Positions 18,112-34,099 are shown, counted from the stretch's first letter. The stretch: DNA of 64,000 bases from Aeromicrobium piscarium (GCF_007421815.1 NZ_VLNT01000005.1:86147-150146); one strand, 5' to 3'. Translations and numbers: made by a program. Notes: a model not told the origin generated them from the sequence alone.

Positions 18112-20949
18112 TCACCTGGTCTCTCGGTGCAGTAGCTCGGCCAAGTGCAGGCTGTGGACGTCGGTGAGGTCGTCGATCTGGGTGCGGCAGCTGAATCCGT
18201 CGGCGAGCACGATCGCTCCGGCCGGCGCCTCACGCAGCGCCGGCAGCAATTCGGTCTCGGCGACCGCCACCGACACCTCGTAGTGTCCCTTCTCGACACC
18301 GAAGTTGCCCGCCAGCCCGCAACACCCACCGAGCCGGGTGACCGTCGCGCCCATCCGCTCCAGTAGCGCGAGATCGGGATCGAAGCCGAGGACCGAGGCG
18401 TGGTGGCAGTGCGGCTGCACCACGACGGTGCGGCCGGTGAGATCGGGCGCCTCCCACTCCTCGTCCCGTGCCAGCAGCTCGGCGAGGGTGAACACGCCCC
18501 CGGCGACCTCAGCGGCTCGCGGATCGTCGAGCAGCTCCACAGCATCCGACCTCAGCACCGCCAGGCACGACGGTTCCAGGCCCACCACCGGCACGCCGGC
18601 GGCGACATAGCCGTGCAGCTGCTCCACCGCACGGCCGACGAGCTCTCGGGCCGCGTCGAGCTGCCCCGTGCTGATCCAGGTGAGCCCGCAGCACTGCGGC
18701 CGTTCGAGCAGCTCGACCGTGTAGCCCGCGTGCTCCAGCACGTCGACCGCGGCGCGGCCCGAGGCGGTGGAGAAGTACTCGGTGAACGAGTCGGCCCACA
18801 ACAGCACCCGCTTGCCGCCGGCGGACCCGCGACGCTCCCCCAGCTCGCGGGTGAGCGTCCGAGTCGCGAACCGCGGCAGCCCTCGGCGCTGATCGACCCC
18901 GGCGACCCAGCGCGCCAGATGCACGATGCCCGGCACGCGCAACGCGATATTGGTCAGGCGGGCGAACGGAGCGCCGATCCTCGCCCAGAACGGCAGCCTG
19001 CCGAGCAGGTAGTGGCTGCGCGGACGGCGGCGACCTCGATAGGTCTGATGGAGCACCTCGGCCTTGTAAGTGGCCATGTCGATCCCGGTCGGACAGTCGC
19101 TGAGGCACCCCTTGCAGGACAGGCAGAGGTCGAGGGCCTCGTGGACCTCCGGGCTGCTCCAGCCGCCGGTCACCTGGCGACCGTCGACCATCTCCTGGAG
19201 CACCCGGGCGCGCCCACGGGTGGAGTCCTTCTCATCTCGCGTCGCCTGGAAGGACGGGCACATGACTCCGCCACTGGCCTGATTGGCGGCGAGGCACTTG
19301 CCGACACCCGTGCAGCGGTGCACGGCCGCACCGAAGCTGCCGTCATCGTGCACGAGGCGCAGACCACCCGGCCGCGCGGACGGCATGCCGAGGTCCCACG
19401 TGCGGTGCTGGCTACGCAGATCGGCGTCGAGCGGACGTGGGTCGACGAGGACACCGGGATTGAGCAGCGAGTCCGGATCGAAGAGGTGCTTGACTCTGCC
19501 GAGCAGCGACATCGCCTCGGGCGAGTACATCAGCGGCAGCAGCTCCGATCGGGCCCGCCCGTCACCGTGCTCTCCGGAGAAGGAGCCGCCGTGCGAAGCG
19601 GCGAGCCGGGCGGCGTCGAAGAGGAAGTCGCGGAAGACCGCATGCCCGCCGCCCGCGTCGAGATCGAAGTCGATGCGGACGTGCACGCATCCGTCGCCGA
19701 AGTGACCGAACGGCACTCCCTGGACGTCGTACTCGCGCATCAGTGCCTCGAACTCGCGCAGGTAAGCACCGAGATGCTCCGGCGGGACCGCGGCATCCTC
19801 CCATCCCGAGAGCGCCGGGCGATCCAGGGCACGTCCGGCGAGTCCCGCACCCTCCTCGCGGATGCGCCAGAGCACACCCTGCTCGGCCGGGGACGTGACA
19901 TGGCGGTGTCCGAGGGCGTTGGCGGCCCGCACGACCTTCGCCCCGCGGTCCGCGAGCTCCGCCGCATCATCTCCGGACAGCTCCACATAGAGGTACCCGC
20001 CGCCATCGGGCAGATCCGGCACCGACGCCGGTCCCTTGGCGGCGCGGAACACCTCGACGATGCGAGCGCCCAGTCCCTCGCAGGCGGTCGGCGAGAACGG
20101 CAGGACGGCGGGGGTGTCGTCCGCCGCCTCCGCCATCGAGGGATAGGCCAGGACCACCAGGTGACGGTGACTCGGCGTGCGGACGAGGTCGACGGTGGCG
20201 CCGAGGGTGAGCGCGAGCGTCCCCTCGGTGCCGGCCATGAAGGAGCCCGCGTCGAACTGCCGTTCCGGCAGCAGGTGCTCGAGGCTGTAGCCGGAGACCT
20301 GGCGGCCGAAGCGGCCGAACTCGGTGCGGATCGTGGCCAGATCGGTGCCGACCAGGTCGCGCAACCGGGCGAGCGTCGGCGAGTCGACCGGCACGTCCCG
20401 CCCGGCCTGGAAGCGCTCGCCTCCGATCGTGAGCAGATCGAGTGCCGCGACATTGTCGGCGCTGCGGCCGTAGCCGAGGGCACGATTGCCGCAGGCGTTG
20501 TTGGCGATCATCCCGCCGACGGTGCAGCGCGTGTGAGTCGACGGATCCGGGCCGTAGCGCAGCCCGTGCGGCGCGGCGGCTCGCTGGAGCACCGCGTGCA
20601 CGACACCTGGTTGCACCTCGGCGGTGCCCGTGGCGGGATCGATCGCCAGGACGCGGTTCATGTGCCGGCTGAAGTCGAGGACGATGCCCGTGCCGACCGC
20701 GTTGCCGGCGATGGACGTGCCCGCACCGCGTGCCGTGATGGGGGTGCCGGTGGCAGCGGCGACCGAGGCGACCGCCATCACCTCGTCGATGTCGTGGGGC
20801 CTGACCACCACGTCGGGCACGACGCGATAGAGCGAGGCGTCCGTGCTGTAGAGCGCGCGAGTGAGCGAGGAGTCGTCGACATCCCTCAGTCCTGCACGGC
20901 GCAACTCGGCGGCCACGTCGAGAGCGAGCCCAGTCGTCATGAGTAGCAT
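18112..20949 (-). CDS. FAD/Fe-S D-2-hydroxyglutarate dehydrogenase (YdiJ-like)
   Basis: 945 residues from ATG 20949, which has GGCGAG six nt upstream; ATG 20940 is an alternative. Domains in order: PCMH-type FAD-binding domain (GAGTSIAGNAVG; GGMIANNACG), C-terminal FAD-oxidase domain (FGDGCVHVRIDFD; SGEHGDGR), ferredoxin-like region with CLSCKGCLSDCP, then CCG domains (PQCCG; GGCCGLAGNFG) and a PHCHH metal motif. The architecture matches E. coli YdiJ, a D-2-hydroxyglutarate dehydrogenase, although D-lactate dehydrogenases share it. Location after a GntR regulator and a transhydrogenase that makes D-2-hydroxyglutarate favours the D-2-hydroxyglutarate assignment (inference). Electrons would pass to the respiratory chain. 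Confidence 0.85.
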   Translation of the reverse strand: MLLMTTGLALDVAAELRRAGLRDVDDSSLTRALYSTDASLYRVVPDVVVRPHDIDEVMAVASVAAATGTPITARGAGTSIAGNAVGTGIVLDFSRHMNRVLAIDPATGTAEVQPGVVHAVLQRAAAPHGLRYGPDPSTHTRCTVGGMIANNACGNRALGYGRSADNVAALDLLTIGGERFQAGRDVPVDSPTLARLRDLVGTDLATIRTEFGRFGRQVSGYSLEHLLPERQFDAGSFMAGTEGTLALTLGATVDLVRTPSHRHLVVLAYPSMAEAADDTPAVLPFSPTACEGLGARIVEVFRAAKGPASVPDLPDGGGYLYVELSGDDAAELADRGAKVVRAANALGHRHVTSPAEQGVLWRIREEGAGLAGRALDRPALSGWEDAAVPPEHLGAYLREFEALMREYDVQGVPFGHFGDGCVHVRIDFDLDAGGGHAVFRDFLFDAARLAASHGGSFSGEHGDGRARSELLPLMYSPEAMSLLGRVKHLFDPDSLLNPGVLVDPRPLDADLRSQHRTWDLGMPSARPGGLRLVHDDGSFGAAVHRCTGVGKCLAANQASGGVMCPSFQATRDEKDSTRGRARVLQEMVDGRQVTGGWSSPEVHEALDLCLSCKGCLSDCPTGIDMATYKAEVLHQTYRGRRRPRSHYLLGRLPFWARIGAPFARLTNIALRVPGIVHLARWVAGVDQRRGLPRFATRTLTRELGERRGSAGGKRVLLWADSFTEYFSTASGRAAVDVLEHAGYTVELLERPQCCGLTWISTGQLDAARELVGRAVEQLHGYVAAGVPVVGLEPSCLAVLRSDAVELLDDPRAAEVAGGVFTLAELLARDEEWEAPDLTGRTVVVQPHCHHASVLGFDPDLALLERMGATVTRLGGCCGLAGNFGVEKGHYEVSVAVAETELLPALREAPAGAIVLADGFSCRTQIDDLTDVHSLHLAELLHRETR

Positions 20950-20956
20950 GCTACTC
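20941..20956. promoter_or_regulatory. 16-bp perfect palindrome at the GntR stop / dehydrogenase start
   Basis: GAGTAGCATGCTACTC is a perfect palindrome that covers the stop codon of gntR and the start codon of the dehydrogenase gene. Its size and symmetry fit an operator for an FCD-type GntR dimer, but it could also be a by-product of the overlapping stop/start. Confidence 0.45.
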
Positions 20957-21640
20957 GCCTGAGGGGCTCCGCAGCCGTTCGGCCCAGGTCTCGTCGATCT
21001 CTCCCTCGGACAGTTGGCGCATGAGCAATGTGCCGGTATGCACGAGGTGCTCCCGCATCGCCCGCGCCGCCGCGGCGGGCTCCGCCGCACAGACCGCTGC
21101 CACGATCGCGTCGTGTTCCCCGGCGATATCGCGCATGGTTCGTGAACGGCCGATCGTGGAGGCACCGCGCACGTGGATGAGATCGCGCAGGCGCTCGATC
21201 TCGGCGACCAGGTGCCGGTTGCCGACCGCCGAGGCGATCAGCGCGTGCAACCGTCGATCGGCCGCGCCGAAGGCGGTGGTGTCATCGGTGGCCGCGAGCT
21301 CGTGCAGCCGAGCGGAAGCCTCCTTGAGCTCCACCAGCAGTGCCTCCTCCGCGGAGCCGGCCGCATGGGCCGCCGCCGGGACCTCGATGAGCAAGCGCAG
21401 TTCGAAGACATCGCGGACGTCCTCGGCGGTCACACCGCGGATCCGGATGCCACGGTTCCGCTCGACGGTGACGAGCCCGGCATCGGCCAGTCGGAGCACG
21501 GCCTCGCGCACCGGAGTACGGGAGACGCCGAGCTCGCCGGCGAGCTGGTAGACCGAATGCCGCGTGCCGGCCGCCAGTTCCCCGGAGAGGATCGAGGCAC
21601 GCAGCATCGCGAAGACCCGCTCCGTCGTCGTCTGCCGCAC
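20951..21640 (-). CDS. GntR-family regulator, FCD subfamily
   Basis: 229 residues from GTG 21640 (GGGAGGA eight nt upstream). N-terminal winged helix: VFAMLRASILSGELAAGTRH and ELGVSRTPVREAVLRLADAG; C-terminal helical FCD domain with the Asp/His metal-ligand pattern (D...H, HDAIVAAV, AMREHL). It sits between the transhydrogenase and dehydrogenase genes in one operon and probably senses a hydroxy- or dicarboxylic acid such as D-2-hydroxyglutarate or 4-hydroxybutyrate (inference). Confidence 0.88.
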   Translation of the reverse strand: MRQTTTERVFAMLRASILSGELAAGTRHSVYQLAGELGVSRTPVREAVLRLADAGLVTVERNRGIRIRGVTAEDVRDVFELRLLIEVPAAAHAAGSAEEALLVELKEASARLHELAATDDTTAFGAADRRLHALIASAVGNRHLVAEIERLRDLIHVRGASTIGRSRTMRDIAGEHDAIVAAVCAAEPAAAARAMREHLVHTGTLLMRQLSEGEIDETWAERLRSPSGE

Positions 21641-21682
21641 GCTGTCATCCTCCCACCGCAGGGGCGGAGCAGCGCTCGGCGG

Positions 21683-22972
21683 CTACCAGAGTTCGAGGGA
21701 CGAGGACAGGATCGCGGCGGCGTCGTCCTCGGTCACGGCCTTGGGCGCGGTGGTCAGCAGACGCTGCTGCTTGAGCGTGCCCTCGACGAGCGCCGGCACG
21801 TCGTCCGCGCCGAACCCGATCTCGGCCAGGCCATTGGGGATGCCGACATCGCGCATGATCGAGCGCAGAACCGCCGGCAGCAGCTCGGCGGGGTCGTCGG
21901 CGCGGGCATCGGGGTCGAGTAGCCGTGCCGCCCGCACATGCCGGTCCGGATCGGCCTCGAAGGTGAAGGCGAACGCTGCGGGCGCGGTGAGCGACACGGC
22001 CATGCCGTGAGGCACCATCGCGTGGTCGGCGTCGTAGCCCTCGGGCCGGAAGCCCTCGGGAACCTGGCCGGCGATCGGATAGGCATTGGCGTGCGGGATG
22101 TGGACGCCCGCATTGCCGAATCCCAGACCCGCGAAGGTCGCCGCGAGCGCCATCTGCTCACGGGCCCGCTCGTCGTCACCGTGGCGTACGGCGTTGCGGA
22201 AGGAGTCCGCCATCAGGCTCAGGGACTTCTCGGCCCAGAGATCGGCGATCGGATTGGCGCCGCAGTAAGGCACCCGCTCATGGGCCTGCTTGTGCTCATA
22301 GGAGGTGTACGGGCGGGCCGTGTAGCTCTCCAGCGCGTGACAGAGGATGTCGAGGCCGGCGGCAGCCGTGACGCCAGCGGGCTGCGTCATCGTCAGCTCT
22401 GGATCGACCACGGCGAAGGCCGGGCGCAGCCGCGCGTGTGAGATGCCGCTCTTGACGTGCTGACTGATGACGTCGAGAACGCAGATGGTGGTGCTCTCGC
22501 TGCCGGTGCCCGTGGTCGTCGGCACGGCGATGAGCGGCAACAGCGGGTGTTCCGGCGCGCGCCCGCCGCCGACGGGAGCGTTGACATAGTCCATCAGCTC
22601 GCCGTCATTGGTCAGCAGGAGGTTGACGGCCTTGGCGGTGTCGATGCTGCTGCCGCCGCCGAGGGCGATGACCGCGTCGAAGGGGGCGGCTGCCCGTGCG
22701 AACTCGACGGCGTCGATCAGGCTCGCATCGGTCGGCTCGACCCGCGACCGGTCGTACAGGACGGCCTCGCCGCCGGACTGCTCGATGCTGCTCACCAGCT
22801 CGGCCGGGGCCCCGGTGGCGGCGACCTGCGGGTCGCTCACGACCAGTACCCGGCGGGCACCGAGCTGGGCGATGTCATGCGCGATCTCATGGCGCGCCCC
22901 GCGCCCGAACTTCAACTGAGGCGCTCCGTAGGTGAAGACGGTCTCGGGATGGTCGGGGACGAAGCTCGACAC
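21683..22972 (-). CDS. Iron-containing alcohol dehydrogenase, probable hydroxyacid-oxoacid transhydrogenase
   Basis: 429 residues; GTG 22972 has AAGGAG seven nt upstream. Type III Fe-dependent ADH fold: NAD site ALGGGSSIDTAKA, and metal ligands in DILCHALESY and VPHGMAVSL. Several segments closely resemble mammalian ADHFE1, the hydroxyacid-oxoacid transhydrogenase: CGANPIADLWA, FAGLGFGNAGVHIPH, TAPAAFAFTF and DDVPALVEGTLKQQRL. That enzyme oxidises 4-hydroxybutyrate to succinic semialdehyde while reducing 2-oxoglutarate to D-2-hydroxyglutarate. The downstream dehydrogenase would reoxidise the latter. The specific reaction is inferred from similarity remembered, not measured. Confidence 0.85.
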   Translation of the reverse strand: MSSFVPDHPETVFTYGAPQLKFGRGARHEIAHDIAQLGARRVLVVSDPQVAATGAPAELVSSIEQSGGEAVLYDRSRVEPTDASLIDAVEFARAAAPFDAVIALGGGSSIDTAKAVNLLLTNDGELMDYVNAPVGGGRAPEHPLLPLIAVPTTTGTGSESTTICVLDVISQHVKSGISHARLRPAFAVVDPELTMTQPAGVTAAAGLDILCHALESYTARPYTSYEHKQAHERVPYCGANPIADLWAEKSLSLMADSFRNAVRHGDDERAREQMALAATFAGLGFGNAGVHIPHANAYPIAGQVPEGFRPEGYDADHAMVPHGMAVSLTAPAAFAFTFEADPDRHVRAARLLDPDARADDPAELLPAVLRSIMRDVGIPNGLAEIGFGADDVPALVEGTLKQQRLLTTAPKAVTEDDAAAILSSSLELW

Positions 22973-23117
22973 AGGGTGCTCCTTCGACGGCTGCCGGTGT
23001 GCCTGCAGGATACGCGCGCGGACGCCTCGGCGAGCGCCTCACCCCGGTGCGCGTCGACGGTTATGCGACACCCCCTAGTCTTGTGCGGAGTCGAACAAGC
23101 ACGAGCGCGAGGTGGAC

Positions 23118-24269
23118 ATGTACCGCAGGCTGACCGTCGCCGCAGGCCTTTTCGCCGCACTGGTGGCGGTGACCGCCTGCGATCCGGGGTCCCCTTCGCC
23201 GAACCCCACCGCGACCGCGTCCTCGACGGAGGACTCGAACGAGGACCGCGTCGAGAGCCACGAGTCCGGTCCCGAGAGTCCTATCGTCTACGGGATGGTG
23301 GTGCCGCGCGGTGCGGTGCAGCTCGGCCCCCTCGCGCGGGTTCGCAGTGAGGACCTGGTCAACACCTACCGTCCCGATCTGGAGGCCGTGCTCGCCGAGA
23401 AGGCCGCGGAGGAGGCGGCCGAGAACGAGACCGATCCCCCGGACGAGACGACTCCGGAGGAGGAGGCCAGCCCCACTCCGACGCCGACTCCCACCGATGT
23501 CCGCCCCGAGCGCGACACCTTCGCCGATCTGGAGGACCCGCCGCGACCGGACAGCGTGATCTCGGTGATGCGCATCGACGACGACCCGACCACCGTGACC
23601 CGGGCGATGCTCGCCCAGATCGCCGCGCTGCTGCCCGATGAGGAGATCGTCACCGACGACCTCAGCGAGTACTGCACCGCCGAGAACGATCGCATCGATC
23701 ACTGCGGGGTGGACGTGACCGGCACGACCCCCGGTGACCGCGAGGTGCGCGTGCAGCTCGATATCGACCCCGGCGACGTGCAGACGCGCACCGGCAACGC
23801 GTACTCCCAGGAGCACCCGGTGATGGTGCTTGAGGTGTCCTACGTCGGCGACCCGCGCGAGGGCCAGGAGAACACCGAGTCCGAGCAGCTCGGCGACCTC
23901 CCCTCGATCGACACGCCCGAGGAGTCGGGACTGATCTGGCCCAAGATGGACGTGGACGCGCCCGGCGACGGCCCCCTGCTAGGCGAGTGGGCGGCGCCGG
24001 AGGACGACACCGTCCTGCTCACCGGCAGCGACCCCGCCTTCGCCTTGACCTTCTCGCTGCGCTCCACCGAGGGGGCGGCGGTGGCCCAGGGCTACATCAC
24101 CGACATGACCGGCGTCGAGGAGCCCGCACGCGATGTCGTGGCCGATCTCAACGAAGTCATCGCGGTGTACACGGCTCAGGCCCCGGATGGCACCACCGCG
24201 CGGGCCGTGCATGTGGTGTCCGCGCGCGGCAACTACGTCTTCCTGTTCGCCGAGCCGCCAGCCCAGTGA
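23118..24269 (+). CDS. Putative lipoprotein of unknown function
   Basis: About 383 residues from ATG 23118 (GAGG five nt upstream; GTG 23112 is possible). An N-terminal signal peptide ends in a lipobox VTAC (Cys at about 21), so the protein should be anchored to the outer face of the membrane. A Ser/Glu/Pro/Thr-rich, probably disordered stretch (about residues 22-150) precedes a folded region with two cysteines (SEYCTAEND; DHCGVDV) that could form a disulfide. I do not recognise the family. It stands alone, convergent with a NUDIX gene. Confidence 0.7.
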   Translation: MYRRLTVAAGLFAALVAVTACDPGSPSPNPTATASSTEDSNEDRVESHESGPESPIVYGMVVPRGAVQLGPLARVRSEDLVNTYRPDLEAVLAEKAAEEAAENETDPPDETTPEEEASPTPTPTPTDVRPERDTFADLEDPPRPDSVISVMRIDDDPTTVTRAMLAQIAALLPDEEIVTDDLSEYCTAENDRIDHCGVDVTGTTPGDREVRVQLDIDPGDVQTRTGNAYSQEHPVMVLEVSYVGDPREGQENTESEQLGDLPSIDTPEESGLIWPKMDVDAPGDGPLLGEWAAPEDDTVLLTGSDPAFALTFSLRSTEGAAVAQGYITDMTGVEEPARDVVADLNEVIAVYTAQAPDGTTARAVHVVSARGNYVFLFAEPPAQ

Positions 24270-24300
24270 GCCGCACCGCGGTGGGGTGTCATCACCCAGA

Positions 24301-24388
24301 GCGGCGGTAGGCCCTCAACCCCATCGGGGCTCGATAACGTTGCTGGCCTACCTCTCCCTGGACCGAGAGGTTGATGATCTACCGCCCC
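24301..24388. repeat. Intergenic repeat array, family A
   Basis: Forward unit GCGGCGGTAGGCCCTCAACC (24301), an inner inverted unit AACGTTGCTGGCCTACCTCT (about 24336) and a terminal inverted unit GAGAGGTTGATGATCTACCG (24365). It fills the gap between the convergent lipoprotein and NUDIX stop codons (31 and 17 nt away). Confidence 0.8.
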
Positions 24389-24405
24389 GAGGGCGGGATG
24401 GATCG

Positions 24406-24891
24406 TCAGCGGTAGTCGTCGAGGCGCTCGAGGACGTAGTCGACGACCGGCAGCGTCCACATGCCGGGAACCTCGCCGAGCGGCACCCAGAGAGCCTGCT
24501 CGGTCGTGCCGTCCACCTCCACTACCCGCGGCTCGACGCCGGGCACGATGTCGACGGCGTACAGCACGTGGACACCGTGATAGTCCTCGTATCGGTCGTC
24601 GCGCCCGTGGTCGACGATGTGCAGCGAGTGGATGTCGACGAGGCGGACCGTCCGCGCCTGCTGAGCCGTCTCCTCGTAGAGCTCGCGCCGCACGGCATCG
24701 CGCGGGGACTCTCCGTGATCGACTCCTCCGCCGGGAAGCGCCCAGGCCGTCGCCGGATAGCCGCGGGCCGAGATCTGGGTGAGCAGCAGCTCGCCGGGGT
24801 CGCGGACGACCACTGCATAGGCCCCGAGCCGCTGCGTGCGGTGCGCGTCCCCGATGCCCGTTCCTGTCGTGGAGCCGTCTTCGGAAGTCAC
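24406..24891 (-). CDS. NUDIX hydrolase
   Basis: 161 residues if started at GTG 24891; an in-frame GTG at 24918 would overlap the divergent acyltransferase gene. The NUDIX box is intact: GGGVDHGESPRDAVRRELYE followed by ET. An N-terminal strand RLGAYAVVVRDPGELLLTQ and C-terminal ALWVPLGEVPGMWTLP complete the fold. It hydrolyses a nucleoside diphosphate linked to some moiety; the substrate cannot be predicted. Only 17 nt separate it from the divergent gene if the shorter start is right. Confidence 0.88.
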   Translation of the reverse strand: MTSEDGSTTGTGIGDAHRTQRLGAYAVVVRDPGELLLTQISARGYPATAWALPGGGVDHGESPRDAVRRELYEETAQQARTVRLVDIHSLHIVDHGRDDRYEDYHGVHVLYAVDIVPGVEPRVVEVDGTTEQALWVPLGEVPGMWTLPVVDYVLERLDDYR

Positions 24892-24908
24892 CGCTAGAGT
24901 CAACCACG

Positions 24909-26051
24909 ATGTCCCCACTGAGTCCCCTCCCGCATGCCGAGCGATCCGGACCCCGCGAACGGATCGCCTATCTCGACAACGCACGATTCTGGGTCATGCT
25001 GGTCGTGGTCATCGGGCACTTCCTCACCGATCTGGTCGTCATGGACTCCGCGCGCGGGCTCTACACGTGGATCTACCTGTTCCACATGCCCTTCTTCGTG
25101 CTCATCTCGGGCTACACGGCGCGTCACTATGTGGGTGACTTCCGCCAGGTGCGCCGGATCGTCTCCACCCTGATCGTGCCCTATCTGATCGTCGAGACGG
25201 CGCTGCAGCTGATGACCTGGCACTACGATCGCGACCCCGAGCGGCTGATGATCCTGTCACCGCAGTGGGTGGGCTGGTTCCTCGCCGCGCTCTTCGTCTG
25301 GCGGCTCACGACACCGATCTGGCGGGCCTTGAAGTACCCGATCACGACCTCGATCATCATCTCCCTCGCGGCCGGCATGATCGAGATCCCCAACACCCTG
25401 GCCCTGCACAAGGTGCTCGGGTTCCTGCCGTTCTATGTCATCGGCCTGCACTTCAACCGCGAGCTCTTCCTGCGGCTCACCACACTCAAGTACCGGGTGA
25501 TCGGCGCCGCGCTTCTCCTGGGATCTCTGGTCTTCTGCCTGGCCTTCGCCAGCCACCTGACGGTCATGAGCCGCTGGCTGCTGTGGCGCGTGCGCTATGA
25601 CGAGCTCGGTGTCTCGCTCGTGGAGGGCGTCCTCGTGCGCGGTCTGCTCATCGCCGCTGGGCTCGTGCTGGCGCTGTCCGCGCTGGCGCTCGTCCCCCGG
25701 GCGAAGTCCTGGACGACCGATCTCGGCTCGCGGACGCTCTACGCGTACCTGCTGCACGGCTTCGTCATCATCTGGCTGGATCGCCAGTTCGGCCTGTGGG
25801 CCGCCATCGAACCCTACGGAGCGGTCGCCGTGCTCGGTTGTGTGGGAGTCGGCGCGGTCCTCGCCATCGTGCTGATGACCAAGCCGGTCGGCACCCTGTT
25901 CCGTCCGATCTTCGAGCCCAAGCTCACGTGGATGTTCCGCGACCCGTCCCAGGACGTGCACCACCCGCAGTCGGACGTGCCGGTGTGGAAGCAGCCGCGC
26001 GATCCGCGCGATGAGCCCCCGCAGCCTCCCCTCATGCGCGTCATCCGCTGA
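24909..26051 (+). CDS. Membrane acyltransferase, family 3
   Basis: 380 residues with about ten hydrophobic segments. The N-terminal signature RIAYLDNARFWVMLVVVIGH with its conserved histidine and the LFHMPFFVLISGYTAR segment mark the acyltransferase-3 family, which O-acylates sugars, peptidoglycan or other envelope molecules. The C-terminus is a cytoplasmic tail rich in Pro, Asp and Arg. A TAGAGT box ends 8 nt before the ATG and no Shine-Dalgarno is seen, suggesting leaderless transcription. The acceptor is unknown. Confidence 0.85.
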   Translation: MSPLSPLPHAERSGPRERIAYLDNARFWVMLVVVIGHFLTDLVVMDSARGLYTWIYLFHMPFFVLISGYTARHYVGDFRQVRRIVSTLIVPYLIVETALQLMTWHYDRDPERLMILSPQWVGWFLAALFVWRLTTPIWRALKYPITTSIIISLAAGMIEIPNTLALHKVLGFLPFYVIGLHFNRELFLRLTTLKYRVIGAALLLGSLVFCLAFASHLTVMSRWLLWRVRYDELGVSLVEGVLVRGLLIAAGLVLALSALALVPRAKSWTTDLGSRTLYAYLLHGFVIIWLDRQFGLWAAIEPYGAVAVLGCVGVGAVLAIVLMTKPVGTLFRPIFEPKLTWMFRDPSQDVHHPQSDVPVWKQPRDPRDEPPQPPLMRVIR

Positions 26052-26099
26052 GCCGGGCTCGCTCCGCAGCATTCCGGTGCCGACGCACCACCCGCTGCG

Positions 26100-26185
26100 G
26101 TGGCGGTACACCAGCACCCTCTCGTCCCGACTGGAGGTAGGCCAGCAACGTTATCGGGCGCCGGTGGGGTTGATGGCGTACCGCC
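26100..26185. repeat. Intergenic repeat array, family A
   Basis: Forward units GTGGCGGTACACCAGCACCC (26100) and GGAGGTAGGCCAGCAACG (26133), then inverted GGTGGGGTTGATGGCGTACC (26163). Together with the family D pair and the rpoC terminator it occupies nearly the whole 398-nt gap between the convergent acyltransferase and rpoC genes; nothing else was seen there. Confidence 0.78.
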
Positions 26186-26233
26186 GCTGCGGGGGCGGGT
26201 GCCGACGTCACCTCACCTCACCTCACGATCGAC

Positions 26234-26350
26234 GGAGGATGTGCTCTCGTGGCTGCTCTGGCAACCGTAGAAGCACATCGCCAGTCGGACACCCATGCAC
26301 GATGTGCCTCTGTGGTCGCGATGGCAGCCGTCGAAGCACATCGTGCGTGG
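26234..26350. repeat. Two tandem intergenic hairpins, family D
   Basis: GGAGGATGTGCTCTCGTGGC (26234) pairs imperfectly with GGCAACCGTAGAAGCACATC (26260); a second hairpin has GCACGATGTGCCTCTGTGGT (26297) and GCAGCCGTCGAAGCACATCG (from 26324). Both share the GGATGTGC/GAAGCACATC words with the perfect hairpin at 6938-6993. Confidence 0.78.
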
Positions 26351-26400
26351 TCTCCGCGCCGCGGCGGCCCGGGAAGAAGCTCGCACACCATCCCCGACAC

Positions 26401-26443
26401 CGCGAGAGGCCCCCACCAGCGGTGCTGGTGGGGGCCTCTCGCG
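26401..26443. terminator. Intrinsic terminator of rpoBC
   Basis: A perfect 20-bp stem, arm CGCGAGAGGCCCCCACCAGC, with a 3-nt loop, 6 nt beyond the rpoC stop codon. Symmetrical, so it may also block transcription from the plus strand. Confidence 0.9.
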
Positions 26444-26449
26444 TACGGG

Positions 26450-30271
<3,822 letters not shown>

Positions 30272-30327
30272 GTTGTCTTCTTTCCCTTTCGAAATTCTGT
30301 GGTGCGGAGGAGGGCCCGAGCCGTGGC

Positions 30328-33804
<3,477 letters not shown>

Positions 33805-33920
33805 GAGAAGTCCTTCCGAAGACTCGCAGGCGGATGACTCATTCAGTTCGATAGTGTTGTCGCACAGGGTCATGCCGACGAGATCGAGCAGAGGGCATGA
33901 CAAAGGGCGCGCGAAGATTC

Positions 33921-33950
33921 AGTCTAACCCATGCGCCACGCCCATGACAA
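33921..33950 (-). promoter_or_regulatory. Candidate rpoBC promoter
   Basis: On the minus strand TTGTCA (33950-33945) is spaced 18 nt from TAGACT (33926-33921), about 115 nt upstream of the rpoB TTG. The leader is flanked by an exact 11-nt inverted repeat, GTTCGATAGTG at 33846 and CACTATCGAAC at 33982, of unknown meaning. Confidence 0.62.
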
Positions 33951-34016
33951 GGGGCATCTTGACAAACGACGAGACTTCCGCCACTATCGAACATTTTCGT
34001 CCTTGATCTCGCCTGG

Positions 34017-34099
34017 GCGGTGCGTTACGCACCTCTCGTCCCGCGGAGCGGTGGGTTACGCACCTCTCAACCGGCGCGAGAGGTGCCTACGTCACCGCT
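34017..34099. repeat. Intergenic repeat array, family B, reaching into a coding end
   Basis: Forward units GGCGGTGCGTTACGCACCTC (34017) and GCGGTGGGTTACGCACCTCT (34050), inverted unit CGAGAGGTGCCTACGTCACC (34078). The stop codon of the DUF559-like gene (34067) and its last ten or so codons lie inside the array. Confidence 0.82.
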
